This document shows positions 17,968 to 26,602 of a DNA stretch of 64,000 nt, one piece after another (the first letter of the stretch is position 1; each line of letters begins with the position of its first letter). Source of the stretch: an uncultured Oscillospiraceae bacterium. GTDB taxonomy: Bacteria; Bacillota; Clostridia; Oscillospirales; Acutalibacteraceae. Below the pieces are notes generated by a model. It was not told the DNA's origin. It made no database searches and saw only the letters and a list, made by a program, of their open reading frames with translations. Where the stretch lies: assembly GCA_902490735.1 (NCBI GenBank), contig CABUFC010000001.1, positions 124,001 to 188,000 on the forward strand, read 5' to 3'. Position numbers and translations under genes: made by a program.

Positions 17968-18063
17968 TTTTATGTGATTATCGCTCGAATATGCAAAACG
18001 ATAAAAAAAGGTGAAAAATTGACCATATTATTATATGTGTGCTGCGAAAATGTTATACTATAC

Positions 18064-18381
18064 CTAATCGCCTAAAATAGCAAAACCAAAAATGACACCA
18101 TATAATATCAAAAGCATTAGCGGAAATATAACATAAACAAACTTTGAGATTCTAAACCATTCAATTCTGTTTGGCGTCCTTTTTTTACTTCTGAATGTAC
18201 TTTGCCAAAAACAATAAATATGTTGAAATCTAAATCGATATCCAATAAGCAAATACAGCGATAAAACTATACCGATAATTGAGCCAACGAAAGGATCTAC
18301 ACAAACAAATATAGCGGATAGAACTAAAAGAAAATCCGGAATATAAGATAAAACCAGTGTAAGCTTGACATTGTTTTTCAA
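18064..18381 (-). CDS. Small membrane protein of unknown function
   Basis: 105 residues from a TTG at 18381, chosen because AGGAAG lies nine bases upstream and a promoter lies just beyond; the longer open frame to 18750 runs through the tRNA-Arg and is not coding. It has two hydrophobic hairpins: LSYIPDFLLVLSAIFVCVDPFVGSIIGIVLSLYLLIGY, a basic loop (FRSKKRTPNRIEWFRIS), then a last segment FVYVIFPLMLLILYGVIFGFAIL. The pattern suggests three to four membrane spans. I do not recognise the family. Confidence 0.6.
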   Translation of the reverse strand: MKNNVKLTLVLSYIPDFLLVLSAIFVCVDPFVGSIIGIVLSLYLLIGYRFRFQHIYCFWQSTFRSKKRTPNRIEWFRISKFVYVIFPLMLLILYGVIFGFAILGD

Positions 18382-18409
18382 AATATCACTTCCTGCAATT
18401 ACCGAAATA

Positions 18410-18438
18410 ATTATATCATTATATGATAAACAAATCAA
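18410..18438 (-). promoter_or_regulatory. Promoter of the small membrane protein
   Basis: On the minus strand TTGATT (18433-18438), 17 bp, TATAAT (18410-18415). An inverted repeat ATGATAAACAA / TTGTTTATCAT (18423-18433, 18445-18455) overlaps the -35 box and could be an operator or the end of upstream transcription. Confidence 0.65.
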
Positions 18439-18466
18439 GAAGTCTTGTTTATCATCATTGTAAAGA

Positions 18467-18673
18467 TTAACAAACCCCTTTGGGGTGTTAATATACCGTC
18501 CTGACGGACTGATGATATACCATAGTTTCCGAAATGGATAAAAATACAAAATTGTAAAGAAGTGAAATCGTGCCTTGCAGCACTGTGATGATTTTGCCTG
18601 TAGTAAAAGTGATGAGATGTATTCCGCTTCTTTCACGTGCCGAAGGTATATCACCCGTTCCGGCAAGGAACGG
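18467..18673. other. Hairpin-rich non-coding stretch between a small gene and tRNA-Arg
   Basis: About 200 bases without a credible gene but with several inverted repeats in a row: AACCCC/GGGGT inside TTAAC/GTTAA (18467-18490); CCGTC/GACGG (18496-18507); a long-range pair TGATATACC (18513-18521) with GGTATATCA (18645-18653) enclosing about 120 bases; and CCGTTCC/GGAACGG (18655-18673). It could be a structured RNA, a decayed mobile element or a folded intergenic repeat. The reading frame through it has no start signal of its own. Confidence 0.5.
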
Positions 18674-18682
18674 ATATCATTG

Positions 18683-18717
18683 AAGAAGCCTGATTTGGTA
18701 GACAAATCAGGCTTCTT
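18683..18717 (-). terminator. Terminator of tRNA-Arg
   Basis: A 15-bp perfect stem (18683-18697 with 18703-18717) immediately after the tRNA on the minus strand. The following T-tract is short and interrupted. Confidence 0.75.
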
Positions 18718-18720
18718 ACA

Positions 18721-18797
18721 TGGCCCGCCCGAAGAGATTCGAACTCCCAATCTCCAGAATCGGAATCTGTTGCGTTATCCAGTTGCGCCACGGGCGG
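18721..18797 (-). tRNA. tRNA-Arg (CCG anticodon)
   Basis: 77 bases on the minus strand with encoded CCA. The acceptor CCGCCCG/CGGGCGG is perfect. The anticodon loop TTCCGAT gives anticodon CCG. The T-loop is TTCGAAT. It decodes CGG. Confidence 0.94.
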
Positions 18798-18806
18798 ATT
18801 GCATTT

Positions 18807-18835
18807 ATTTTAACACAAATATAATAAAAAGGCAA
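18807..18835 (-). promoter_or_regulatory. Promoter of tRNA-Arg
   Basis: On the minus strand TTGCCT (18830-18835), 17 bp, TAAAAT (18807-18812), placed so that transcription starts just before the tRNA 5' end. Confidence 0.65.
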
Positions 18836-18845
18836 CGAAGAATTA

Positions 18846-19613
18846 TTATTTTGTCTTATATTGGTTCGCATATTCTCGCGGCGTAAGGCCTGTTGCCTTT
18901 TTAAATACGCGTGAAAAATAATAATCTGAGCTAAACCCACATAGTGACGCTATTTCTTTGATTTGTATGTTATTTTCCTGTAGATATGTTTGACTGAGTT
19001 CTATTCTTTTTTTTGTAATATATTTAATAGGGGAAGTACCGGTTCCTTGGTGAAAGTACCGACGTAATTGTGAAGTGCTTATATTAAATTGATTTGATAG
19101 CCCGTTAAGACTAAGAGTATCATCTGATAAATTTGCAGAAATATAGCTCAATACGTTTCTTATTATTGGGGATGAATTCTCTTTTTGATTAATAATGGAA
19201 AAATAGTCAGCTAAAATGCCGTAGATTTTTGAAAGACAGAATAATTTGCTTTCTGTCGTTCCTTCGTTCCAAAGTGCTGCCGCATCTTTAAAGCTTTTTA
19301 ACGTTTGGTTTGGAGATTTAGGCTTAATTGAAGGTTGAAAATTACTGTTTAATAGAGGTACATCGGTTTTAAAATTTATAACATAAAACTTATTGGTTTT
19401 GCTGTTTTTTTTGCCGCAATAAGATAATCCCTCCGGCAAAAAAACCAGATCTCCCGCAGAAACTTTAAAATAACCGCGATTGCTCTCATAATTAATAGAA
19501 CCTTCGAGGCAATATACAATTCCATTTATTTCTCTTGTAACCATGCTTGAAATACGCCATGCATCAGTACTTACATATAAAGCGGATATTACTTTAGTTA
19601 TAATTAAATCCAT
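18846..19613 (-). CDS. AraC-family transcriptional regulator
   Basis: 255 residues. An N-terminal cupin-like sensor (about 15-90; GYFKVSAGDLVFLPEGLSY) precedes a C-terminal pair of helix-turn-helices (about 155-255). The second HTH contains IKEIASLCGFSSDYYFSRVFKKATGLTPREYA, the canonical AraC signature. It is transcribed away from the glycyl radical enzyme gene, whose promoter has a good -10 but a poor -35, as expected for activator control. It most likely senses that pathway's substrate. GAAGGTG precedes the ATG. Confidence 0.93.
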   Translation of the reverse strand: MDLIITKVISALYVSTDAWRISSMVTREINGIVYCLEGSINYESNRGYFKVSAGDLVFLPEGLSYCGKKNSKTNKFYVINFKTDVPLLNSNFQPSIKPKSPNQTLKSFKDAAALWNEGTTESKLFCLSKIYGILADYFSIINQKENSSPIIRNVLSYISANLSDDTLSLNGLSNQFNISTSQLRRYFHQGTGTSPIKYITKKRIELSQTYLQENNIQIKEIASLCGFSSDYYFSRVFKKATGLTPREYANQYKTK

Positions 19614-19705
19614 ATTTATTCACCTTCAAAATAATTATATATAAAATGATTGAAAAATGCAAGTTTTTAGATTGAAATATACTATTTTTTTTTTAATGTT
19701 CATAC

Positions 19706-19711
19706 TATAAT
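19706..19711 (+). promoter_or_regulatory. -10 box of an apparently activator-dependent promoter
   Basis: TATAAT 24 bases before the glycyl radical enzyme start. No recognisable -35 lies 16-18 bases upstream, where the sequence is a run of A/T. With a divergent AraC gene this fits positive control. Confidence 0.5.
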
Positions 19712-19734
19712 GATAATAAGAGAGGTGCAAAATC

Positions 19735-21924
19735 ATGCTTTATAAATTTGCTGACCATAAATCTTCAATAGAAAGTGAATATGGTGAAACCTGGGATTCT
19801 TATTCGGCCTATAGTTTTAGTAAAGGTGAAAGCAAAGACGAACTAATAACCGGACTTAATGAAATAATGAATCTTGGTGATTCGTTTTATCTTTCCACCT
19901 GCAAAATGATTAATTATATTTTCAACCATGCTTCAATCATTGCTAAAGCTGATTCTTTATTTGCAGATAGAATTGCCGACTTTTCATTAATGGAACGCCA
20001 CAGAGATGATAAAGCTGAAAGAATAATGAAAGAAAATCCATTTTCAAGGCAAGCAGAAGTGGATCTCATGCACCATAAATGTAAATATGTATTAGCAAAT
20101 ACCGATTTCGGCCATAATTCTATAGACTGGGAAAAGGTTTTTAAAATTGGCTTTATCGGTATGAAAAACGAATGTGAAGAAAAGCTAAAGAACAAAGATT
20201 TAAGCAATGACCAAAAGGATTTTTATGAAGGCTCGATTATAGCTTTAAACGGCGTTATGGATCTTTGCCGCAGATATGCAAATAAGGTTGGAACATGCGG
20301 CATCGCAAAATATATGCATGATAACTTTTTAGGTATCGCTTCAAGAGAACCGCGTAGTTTTGGCGAAGGTCTTCAGATGATTTTAACTGTATATTTTTCC
20401 TATACTTTCGGAGAAAGCACCTACATTAGAACCTTTGGAAAAATTGACGAACTTCTGTATCCTCTTTATTTAAACGACATAAAAAGAGGTTTTACCGAAG
20501 AAGAGCTTTTGGAAATATATAAGCATTTTCTATATAGGCTGGATTGTTTTAAATATCCGGCAAATCTTCCTATGGATTTAACCGGACTTACTAAAAATAA
20601 CGAACTTAACCCGGTATCCATGCTTATTTTAAAAGCTCAAGAAGAGTTAAAATGCTCAAATGTTAAATATCATATTCTTTATAGCGAAAAAACCAAAGAC
20701 GAATTTATTTATAAAATTTTAGACATGGTACGAAGCGGCAACAACAGCTTTGTTTTTGCAAATAAAGCCGTTATAGAAAGCGCACTTCGTAAAATCGGTA
20801 TCAGCGCCGAAGACGCCGAACAGTGCGTACTTGGCGGGTGCTTTGAACCAATAGCTTCCGGCACCGAAAGCGGAGCTACTTGCGGAGTTATGCTTAATCT
20901 TGGCAAGGCTTTCGAATTATCTTTAAATGAAGGCATAGATATGCTTACAGGCGATAAAATCGGCCTTTCAACTAAAAAAGCCGAAGAGATTACGACATTC
21001 GATGAGTTTTTTGATATTTGTTTAAAACAGCTTAAATTTGCGATAGATTTTGGCATTGAAAATGAAGAATACTTTTTAAAAAATATTTATAAACAAGTTA
21101 AGGTTTCGCCTTTGTTTTCTTGCTCTGTTGCAGATTGTATTGAAAAAGGAATAGACGCTTATCACGGCGGTATAAGATATCTTAATATTTCCGTGGTACT
21201 GGCTTGCATTGCGACGTATGTTGACAGCATAGCCGCGATTAAACGCATTTGTTTTGACGAAAAGCGCTATACAGTTGCCGAAATGCGTGATATTTTAAAA
21301 AACAACTGGGAAGGGCACGAAGATCTAAGAATGGAGTGCCTTAATAACCACTATAAATTTGGCAATAACCTTGCAGAAGTTGATAATATCGCTAAGAAAG
21401 CTATTGAGTTTGCAGGTAAAAACATTAATGGCAAACCTAATGCGCTTGGCGGTGTGTACAGAATGGGTTGCTCCTCAATTACTTGGCGTAATTGGATGGG
21501 CGCTCATACCGCTGCAACACCTGACGGAAGAAAAAGCGGTACTCCGTTATCTAAAAACACTACTCCATCACCGGGACAGGACGAAAACGGCATAACTGCT
21601 GTACTTCTTTCTGCCGCTGCAATTGATCACACCCTAATTCCTGATGGCGATGTTGTTGACGCAATGATTCATCCGACTGCCGTAACCGGTGAAGAAGGAC
21701 TTAAAATAATGCGTTCTTTAATTGACACATATTATAAGCTTGGCGGTATGTGTATTCAAATTAACTGCGTAGACGCCGAAACGCTTATTGCTGCACAGAA
21801 AAATCCGGAAGACTATAAAACACTTCAAGTCAGACTTTGCGGTTGGAATGAAATTTTTATTCATCTAAATAAATCTGAGCAAGACTTTTTGATTGCACAG
21901 GCGGGCGGAACGGTTTTATGTTAG
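19735..21924 (+). CDS. Glycyl radical enzyme (pyruvate-formate-lyase superfamily), substrate unknown
   Basis: 729 residues, shorter than the usual 760-850. The thiyl cysteine C369 sits in GGCFEP, giving a Cys-x-Glu pair (C369, E371) as in the eliminases and decarboxylases of the family rather than the adjacent Cys-Cys of true pyruvate formate-lyase. The glycyl radical is expected at G703 in RLCGWNE, where RVxGY/F is usual. ATPDGRKSGTPLSKNTTPSPGQD is a conserved dehydratase-side block. The activase gene overlaps its end. Possible reactions include dehydration, C-N or C-C cleavage; I cannot choose. Confidence 0.88.
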   Translation: MLYKFADHKSSIESEYGETWDSYSAYSFSKGESKDELITGLNEIMNLGDSFYLSTCKMINYIFNHASIIAKADSLFADRIADFSLMERHRDDKAERIMKENPFSRQAEVDLMHHKCKYVLANTDFGHNSIDWEKVFKIGFIGMKNECEEKLKNKDLSNDQKDFYEGSIIALNGVMDLCRRYANKVGTCGIAKYMHDNFLGIASREPRSFGEGLQMILTVYFSYTFGESTYIRTFGKIDELLYPLYLNDIKRGFTEEELLEIYKHFLYRLDCFKYPANLPMDLTGLTKNNELNPVSMLILKAQEELKCSNVKYHILYSEKTKDEFIYKILDMVRSGNNSFVFANKAVIESALRKIGISAEDAEQCVLGGCFEPIASGTESGATCGVMLNLGKAFELSLNEGIDMLTGDKIGLSTKKAEEITTFDEFFDICLKQLKFAIDFGIENEEYFLKNIYKQVKVSPLFSCSVADCIEKGIDAYHGGIRYLNISVVLACIATYVDSIAAIKRICFDEKRYTVAEMRDILKNNWEGHEDLRMECLNNHYKFGNNLAEVDNIAKKAIEFAGKNINGKPNALGGVYRMGCSSITWRNWMGAHTAATPDGRKSGTPLSKNTTPSPGQDENGITAVLLSAAAIDHTLIPDGDVVDAMIHPTAVTGEEGLKIMRSLIDTYYKLGGMCIQINCVDAETLIAAQKNPEDYKTLQVRLCGWNEIFIHLNKSEQDFLIAQAGGTVLC

Positions 21925-22799
21925 CAAACATTACAGGTATTAAAAGATTTGCAATTCACGATGGTGACGGCATACGTTCAACCGTTTTTTTTAAAGGTTG
22001 TTCGCTAAATTGTATTTGGTGCCATAATCCTGAGAATATTAAGAGGGAAACAGAACTTGCATTTTTTAAAAACAACTGTGTTTTTTGCGGTGCCTGTATG
22101 CATGTTTGTGATTGCCATAAAGTTAGTAATAGTGAACATATTATAAATAAACAGAATTGCAAAAATCGCGGAAAATGCGTTAACGTGTGTAATCATAATG
22201 CGCTTGAGCTTTTTGGAAAGCTTGTATCTACTGACGATATTTGCAAAACATTATTCGAAGATAAACCGTTTTATGAAGTGTCGGACGGTGGTATAACATT
22301 ATCAGGCGGTGAATGCCTTTTGCAACCGGAAGCTTCAGCAGAAATATTAAAAGCTTCAAAGCATAATGGCATTAATACCGCCGTAGATACTGCAGGATTT
22401 GTTCAAAAAGCCTCTATTGATGCTGTTTTGCCTTATACGGATATTTTTCTTTATGATATAAAAGCTATTGATGAAGACGTGCATATTAAGTGTACCGGTA
22501 GGTCAAATAAAATTATCTTAGACAACTTAAAATATATTGACAGCTTGAATAAATCAATTGAAATTCGTATTCCGTATGTTCCGGGATATAATTCCGACCA
22601 AATGGAAAAAATAGCAGCATTTATAAAACCGTTAAAAAATATTCGTTCGGTTAGGCTGTTAAAATATCATAAACTCTCGGGTAATAAGGCCGAGGCTATA
22701 GGGGATAATCGCAAATATCCCGAAAAGCTGCCAACTGATGAAGAAATATTAAAAGCTAAAGGTGTTTTAGAGCTTTCAAATAAAAAGATTGTTATATAA
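21918..22799 (+). CDS. Glycyl radical enzyme activating enzyme (radical SAM)
   Basis: 293 residues. The radical SAM motif is CSLNCIWC (C28, C32, C35). Between it and the rest of the barrel lies an insert with two ferredoxin-type cysteine sets (CVFCGACMHVCDC and CKNRGKCVNVC) for extra 4Fe-4S clusters, as in activases of dehydratase-type glycyl radical enzymes. GGITLSGGECLLQPE is the SAM-binding GGE motif. It installs the glycyl radical on the enzyme encoded just upstream, whose end it overlaps by seven bases. Confidence 0.95.
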   Translation: MLANITGIKRFAIHDGDGIRSTVFFKGCSLNCIWCHNPENIKRETELAFFKNNCVFCGACMHVCDCHKVSNSEHIINKQNCKNRGKCVNVCNHNALELFGKLVSTDDICKTLFEDKPFYEVSDGGITLSGGECLLQPEASAEILKASKHNGINTAVDTAGFVQKASIDAVLPYTDIFLYDIKAIDEDVHIKCTGRSNKIILDNLKYIDSLNKSIEIRIPYVPGYNSDQMEKIAAFIKPLKNIRSVRLLKYHKLSGNKAEAIGDNRKYPEKLPTDEEILKAKGVLELSNKKIVI

Positions 22800-22800
22800 A

Positions 22801-22828
22801 AATAGTGCGGAATATTTTCCGCACTATT
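22801..22828 (+). terminator. Terminator of the glycyl radical enzyme operon
   Basis: A 12-bp stem, AATAGTGCGGAA (22801-22812) with TTCCGCACTATT (22817-22828), then TTAATTATTTTG. Confidence 0.85.
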
Positions 22829-22840
22829 TTAATTATTTTG

Positions 22841-22869
22841 TTGTTTTCAACATTTACCTATGCTATAAT
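22841..22869 (+). promoter_or_regulatory. Promoter of the beta-mannosidase gene
   Basis: TTGTTT (22841-22846), 17 bp, TATAAT (22864-22869), 31 bases before the start codon. Confidence 0.65.
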
Positions 22870-22900
22870 AAATCGAAATTATTTTGCTTGAGGTGCGTAC

Positions 22901-25348
22901 ATGAAGAAGGTACTAATTAACGATAATTGGCGCTTAGTTACAAATTTTGCCGGTGAACTAAAAGCTACAGTTCCCGGTTGTTTGCACACCGATTTATTAA
23001 ATAACGATGTAATAACAGATGTTTTTTGGCGCGATGATAATAAAAAATATCAGTATTTAGAAAATGAATTTGTTACTTATTATACATATTTTGATGCAGA
23101 AATAAATGTGCCGTGTACCCTTGTTTTTGAAGGTCTTGATACCTATGCAGAAGTGTTTTTAAACGGTACTAAAATAGGCTCATGTGAGGATATGTTTATT
23201 CCATATGAATTTGATGTTACAAATCTACTTAAAGAAAAGGACAACAAGCTTTCTGTTGAGTTTAGATCTCCAATAAAAGAGGTCGAAAATAAAGAACAAC
23301 TTGAAGCCGCTTTTACTTGTGAGCGCCTTCATACCAGAAGAATTCAGTGTACATACGGTTGGGACTGGGTTGACCGTTATGTAACTATGGGTATTTATAA
23401 AAATGTGTATTTAAAATATACTCCTGATATGTATGTTGAAAATGTTTATGTAGCATGTGATAGTATTGATAATTTCAGCGCCGGGATTTATGTGGACATT
23501 GAGTTTAAAAATGCAAATCAAGGCGGCTTGGTGCATGTTGATATTTTAGATCCGGATAATAATGTTGTTGAATTTTGCGACTTTTACTCGAAAGAGGATC
23601 ATGTAATACGCCATTTTGATATTGTTAATCCAAAACTATGGTATCCTAACGGTTACGGCGAGCATCCGCTGTATACGATTAAGGTTTGTGTTGCCGGCAA
23701 CGAATTTTCCGATACTTTTGGTATTAGAACTATAAAACTAATGCAAATAAGCGATACGGAGAATTCTGATTATTACAATAAGGCTAAAAATTTACAGGCT
23801 AATCCGGTTGGTAAAGTTTATGATAAAAACGACCGGTATTCCGGCTTTCAATTAATTGTAAACGGGCGCCCTATTTTATGCCTTGGTGGTAACTGGGTTC
23901 CCTGCGAGCCGTTTCCTTCTGCCGAAACTAAGGAAAAAATAAGCACACTAATTTCCGAAGCCGTATCAATGAACGCAAACTTTTTAAGAGTTTGGGGCGG
24001 CGGAATTTTTGAAAGCGATGATTTTTACTACGAATGTGATAAAAACGGTATCATTGTTGTGCAAGACTTTTTAATGGCTTGCGGTCATTATCCTGAAAAA
24101 GAAGACTGGTTTATTAAAGCGCTTAATAAAGAAAGTGAATATGCCGTAAAAAAACTTCGCAATCATCCCTGCCTTGCTTGGTGGCACGGCGATAACGAGA
24201 ATGCTCAAGAGGGCAGCGACCTTCAGGAAGACTACACCGGAAGAGATACTGCTTTTAAGGGAATTGCACCTAATGTTAACAAGTATGATAGATTCCGTCA
24301 GTTTTTGCCGTCCAGTCCATACGGCGGTAATTTAAACGCTTCAATAACAAGGGGAACAACTCATAACTCAAATTATATACTTGATACCTATGAGTATTTT
24401 TATAATGAAAAATGTGATAATTACAAAGAGTTTTTGGAAATGTATCTTGCCAGGTTTATTTCCGAAGAGCCAACCTTTGGCGCTGTAGAAAACAGTTCAA
24501 TGCTAAAGTTTATGAATAAAGACGACCTATGCTCTAAAAGCGAAGAAATTATCGACTATCATTCAAAAACTAATCCGTTTTTACCACATACAATTTTTGA
24601 ATATACGCGCATATTTGCCGAGAAGGTTCTTGGAAAATTCGAAGATGTTGGAGATAAGCTCTTTAAATACAGGTATATCCAGTATGAGTGGATTCGCGTG
24701 TTGTTTGAAAATTGCAGGAGTAATTTAGGATACAATAACGGCCTTGTTTTTTGGATGTTTGACGATTGCTGGCCGGCATCATTAGGGTGGTCTATAATAG
24801 ATTATTACTGCCAGCCAAAAGCAGCATATTATATTTTTAAACGATTAGCTAAAGATATAACTGCATCTGTAAAGCATGAAAACAATGCATATAAAGTTTA
24901 TATTTCAAACAAACAAAATACTAAGAACAGCGTGACGGTCCTCCCTTATACTATCAATATTTCAACAGGAAAAAGGGAAGACTATGCAAGCTTTAATCTT
25001 GATGTCGACGGCTACAGTGTGAAAAGCGCAACACTTCAAATTGATGCAGATGATAACACCTGTGTTTTTGTTGATATTAAATATAATAACGAAACAGATC
25101 GTGCTTTTTATAAAGAGGGCGCTTTACACCTTAAAAAAACCTCTGCATTTGAAATTATTGAACAAACCGATAGTTCTGTTACTGTTAAAGCCAATGAAAA
25201 CATTCATGCATTTAGCATTACCGGTGAATTTATTTTTTCGGACAATTACTTTATTTTACATAAGGGCGAACAAAAAACAATTAATTTTAAAACTGCACCA
25301 ATATGTAATGATAAAACCATTGATTTTTTAGCTTACAGTTTAAAATAA
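22901..25348 (+). CDS. GH2-family beta-mannosidase, cytoplasmic
   Basis: 815 residues, no signal peptide. An N-terminal jelly-roll (about 1-165) with WDWVDRYVTMGIYKNVYL, an Ig-like domain, and the TIM barrel (from about 300). The barrel shows RVWGGGIFESDDFYYECDKNGI and the acid/base region WWHGDNEN; FISEEPTFGA carries the likely nucleophile glutamate. The beta-mannosidase subclass (rather than galactosidase) is inferred from WWHGDNEN and the long barrel. It would release mannose from imported manno-oligosaccharides. Own promoter; the lipid kinase gene follows after 13 bases. Confidence 0.88.
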   Translation: MKKVLINDNWRLVTNFAGELKATVPGCLHTDLLNNDVITDVFWRDDNKKYQYLENEFVTYYTYFDAEINVPCTLVFEGLDTYAEVFLNGTKIGSCEDMFIPYEFDVTNLLKEKDNKLSVEFRSPIKEVENKEQLEAAFTCERLHTRRIQCTYGWDWVDRYVTMGIYKNVYLKYTPDMYVENVYVACDSIDNFSAGIYVDIEFKNANQGGLVHVDILDPDNNVVEFCDFYSKEDHVIRHFDIVNPKLWYPNGYGEHPLYTIKVCVAGNEFSDTFGIRTIKLMQISDTENSDYYNKAKNLQANPVGKVYDKNDRYSGFQLIVNGRPILCLGGNWVPCEPFPSAETKEKISTLISEAVSMNANFLRVWGGGIFESDDFYYECDKNGIIVVQDFLMACGHYPEKEDWFIKALNKESEYAVKKLRNHPCLAWWHGDNENAQEGSDLQEDYTGRDTAFKGIAPNVNKYDRFRQFLPSSPYGGNLNASITRGTTHNSNYILDTYEYFYNEKCDNYKEFLEMYLARFISEEPTFGAVENSSMLKFMNKDDLCSKSEEIIDYHSKTNPFLPHTIFEYTRIFAEKVLGKFEDVGDKLFKYRYIQYEWIRVLFENCRSNLGYNNGLVFWMFDDCWPASLGWSIIDYYCQPKAAYYIFKRLAKDITASVKHENNAYKVYISNKQNTKNSVTVLPYTINISTGKREDYASFNLDVDGYSVKSATLQIDADDNTCVFVDIKYNNETDRAFYKEGALHLKKTSAFEIIEQTDSSVTVKANENIHAFSITGEFIFSDNYFILHKGEQKTINFKTAPICNDKTIDFLAYSLK

Positions 25349-25361
25349 AGGTGATGATGAT

Positions 25362-26294
25362 ATGAAATATTACGTTTTGTATAATCCTTATTCTTCAAAT
25401 AATCGTGGGCAATATGTATCCGAGCAATTAAAAGAGCTTATGCCGGACAAGGAATTTTGTTTTTTTGACGTAACGAAAATTGAACATATAAAACTGTTTT
25501 TAAAAGAACTTAACACAGATGACAAGCTTGTTATCTGTGGTGGAGACGGTACTTTAAACCGCTTTGTTAACAGTATTGAAGGAGTAAAACTTAAAAACGA
25601 TATTTATCTTTATGCCGGCGGGAGCGGAAACGATTTTTTAAATGATTTAGGCAGAAAGTCCGAAAATTTTCCTATTTGTATAAACCAATATATAAAAAAT
25701 TTGCCGCGCGTATCTTTTAATGGACAAACTTTGCGATTTATAAACGGTATAGGTTTTGGAATTGACGGGTACGTTTGTCAAGAAGGCGACAGAATTCGCA
25801 TGAAATCTCACAAATCGGTAAACTATACCGGAATTGCTTTAAAAGGACTTTTGTTTAAATATAAGCCTGTTAATGCGCAAGTTACTATAGACGGAAAAAC
25901 TTATGCTTTTAGTAAGGTTTGGCTTGCACCTACCATGAAAGGCAGGTTTTTTGGCGGTGGCATGATGATTGCTCCAAACCAGGATAGAATGAATGCCGAA
26001 AATACGGTTTCAGTTATAATTGCTTCAAATCTAAATAAACTAAACATATTGCGGCTATTCCCAAAGATTTTTAAAGGCAATCATATTAAGTACACCAAAT
26101 ACGTTAAAGTATTTGAAGGGAATAATATTACAGTTGAATTTGATAGGCCAAACGCCATGCAGATTGATGGCGAAACCTTTTTAAATGTCATTTCGTACAG
26201 CGTTACAACGGATGAGAAACCCACAGCAATTCAATCGATTAAAAACGAAGTTAAAACGAAAATTCAATCTGTAAAAGATAAAATTACACAATAA
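25362..26294 (+). CDS. Diacylglycerol/lipid kinase-family protein
   Basis: 310 residues. YYVLYNPYSS at the start, CGGDGTLNRFVNSI (the nucleotide-binding GGDGT motif) and YAGGSGNDFLNDLG mark the DagK/YegS/sphingosine kinase fold. The substrate is probably a lipid such as diacylglycerol, but the family includes NAD kinase-like and unknown members. It follows the mannosidase gene closely, probably in the same transcript, and its stop is two bases before a large palindromic element. Confidence 0.87.
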   Translation: MKYYVLYNPYSSNNRGQYVSEQLKELMPDKEFCFFDVTKIEHIKLFLKELNTDDKLVICGGDGTLNRFVNSIEGVKLKNDIYLYAGGSGNDFLNDLGRKSENFPICINQYIKNLPRVSFNGQTLRFINGIGFGIDGYVCQEGDRIRMKSHKSVNYTGIALKGLLFKYKPVNAQVTIDGKTYAFSKVWLAPTMKGRFFGGGMMIAPNQDRMNAENTVSVIIASNLNKLNILRLFPKIFKGNHIKYTKYVKVFEGNNITVEFDRPNAMQIDGETFLNVISYSVTTDEKPTAIQSIKNEVKTKIQSVKDKITQ

Positions 26295-26296
26295 AA

Positions 26297-26596
26297 AAAG
26301 CCACGCCTAAGGGCGCATTCACAAAAGGAGAATAAGCCGCAAAGCGGGTCTTTTGCACCATACTTTGTTAAAATAAGCGGGAATCCGACAGGATGCCCGC
26401 TTATCTTATGCCTTGTATGGCACAAAAATCTTTGCTTTTGCGGTGCACGCAGTTTTGAGCGAGATGTTTTTTGTTTAGGGCATTTAAAAACTGCAGGGCA
26501 TCCTGTCGGATTCCCTGCAGTTTTTATGTGGCTTAAGCGGAAAACAACCGCTCAAAACCTAATCATCCTTATGTGAATGCGCCCAAGCGTGGCTTT
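26297..26596. repeat. 300-bp nested palindromic element with two hairpins whose loops are complementary
   Basis: It fills the gap between converging genes. The terminal inverted repeats are AAAGCCACGC + GGGCGCATTCACA (26297-26306, 26311-26323) and their complements (26572-26584, 26587-26596). Inside are two arms. Arm 1 has stem ATAAGCGGG/CCCGCTTAT (26373-26381/26396-26404) within an imperfect longer stem (26337-26443). Arm 2 has a 13-bp stem (26486-26498/26513-26525) inside GTTTTGAGCG/CGCTCAAAAC (26452-26461/26549-26558). The two 14-base loops, AATCCGACAGGATG and CATCCTGTCGGATT, are exact complements. It encodes no protein. It may be a MITE-like element, a structured RNA or an elaborate bidirectional terminator. 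Confidence 0.85.
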
Positions 26597-26602
26597 TAAA
26601 TA

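Noticed and set aside
17751..18014. 87-codon open frame on the plus strand
   Set aside because: It runs through tRNA-Pro and its terminator, so it is not a gene.
18382..18750. Open frame continuing upstream of the small membrane protein to give 228 residues
   Set aside because: It reads through tRNA-Arg and its terminator. The promoter and ribosome site point to the TTG at 18381, and the extra residues have no protein-like pattern.
19735..21924. Calling this gene pyruvate formate-lyase (pflB)
   Set aside because: There is a single active-site cysteine with a Glu two residues on, and the radical motif differs. True PFL has adjacent cysteines.
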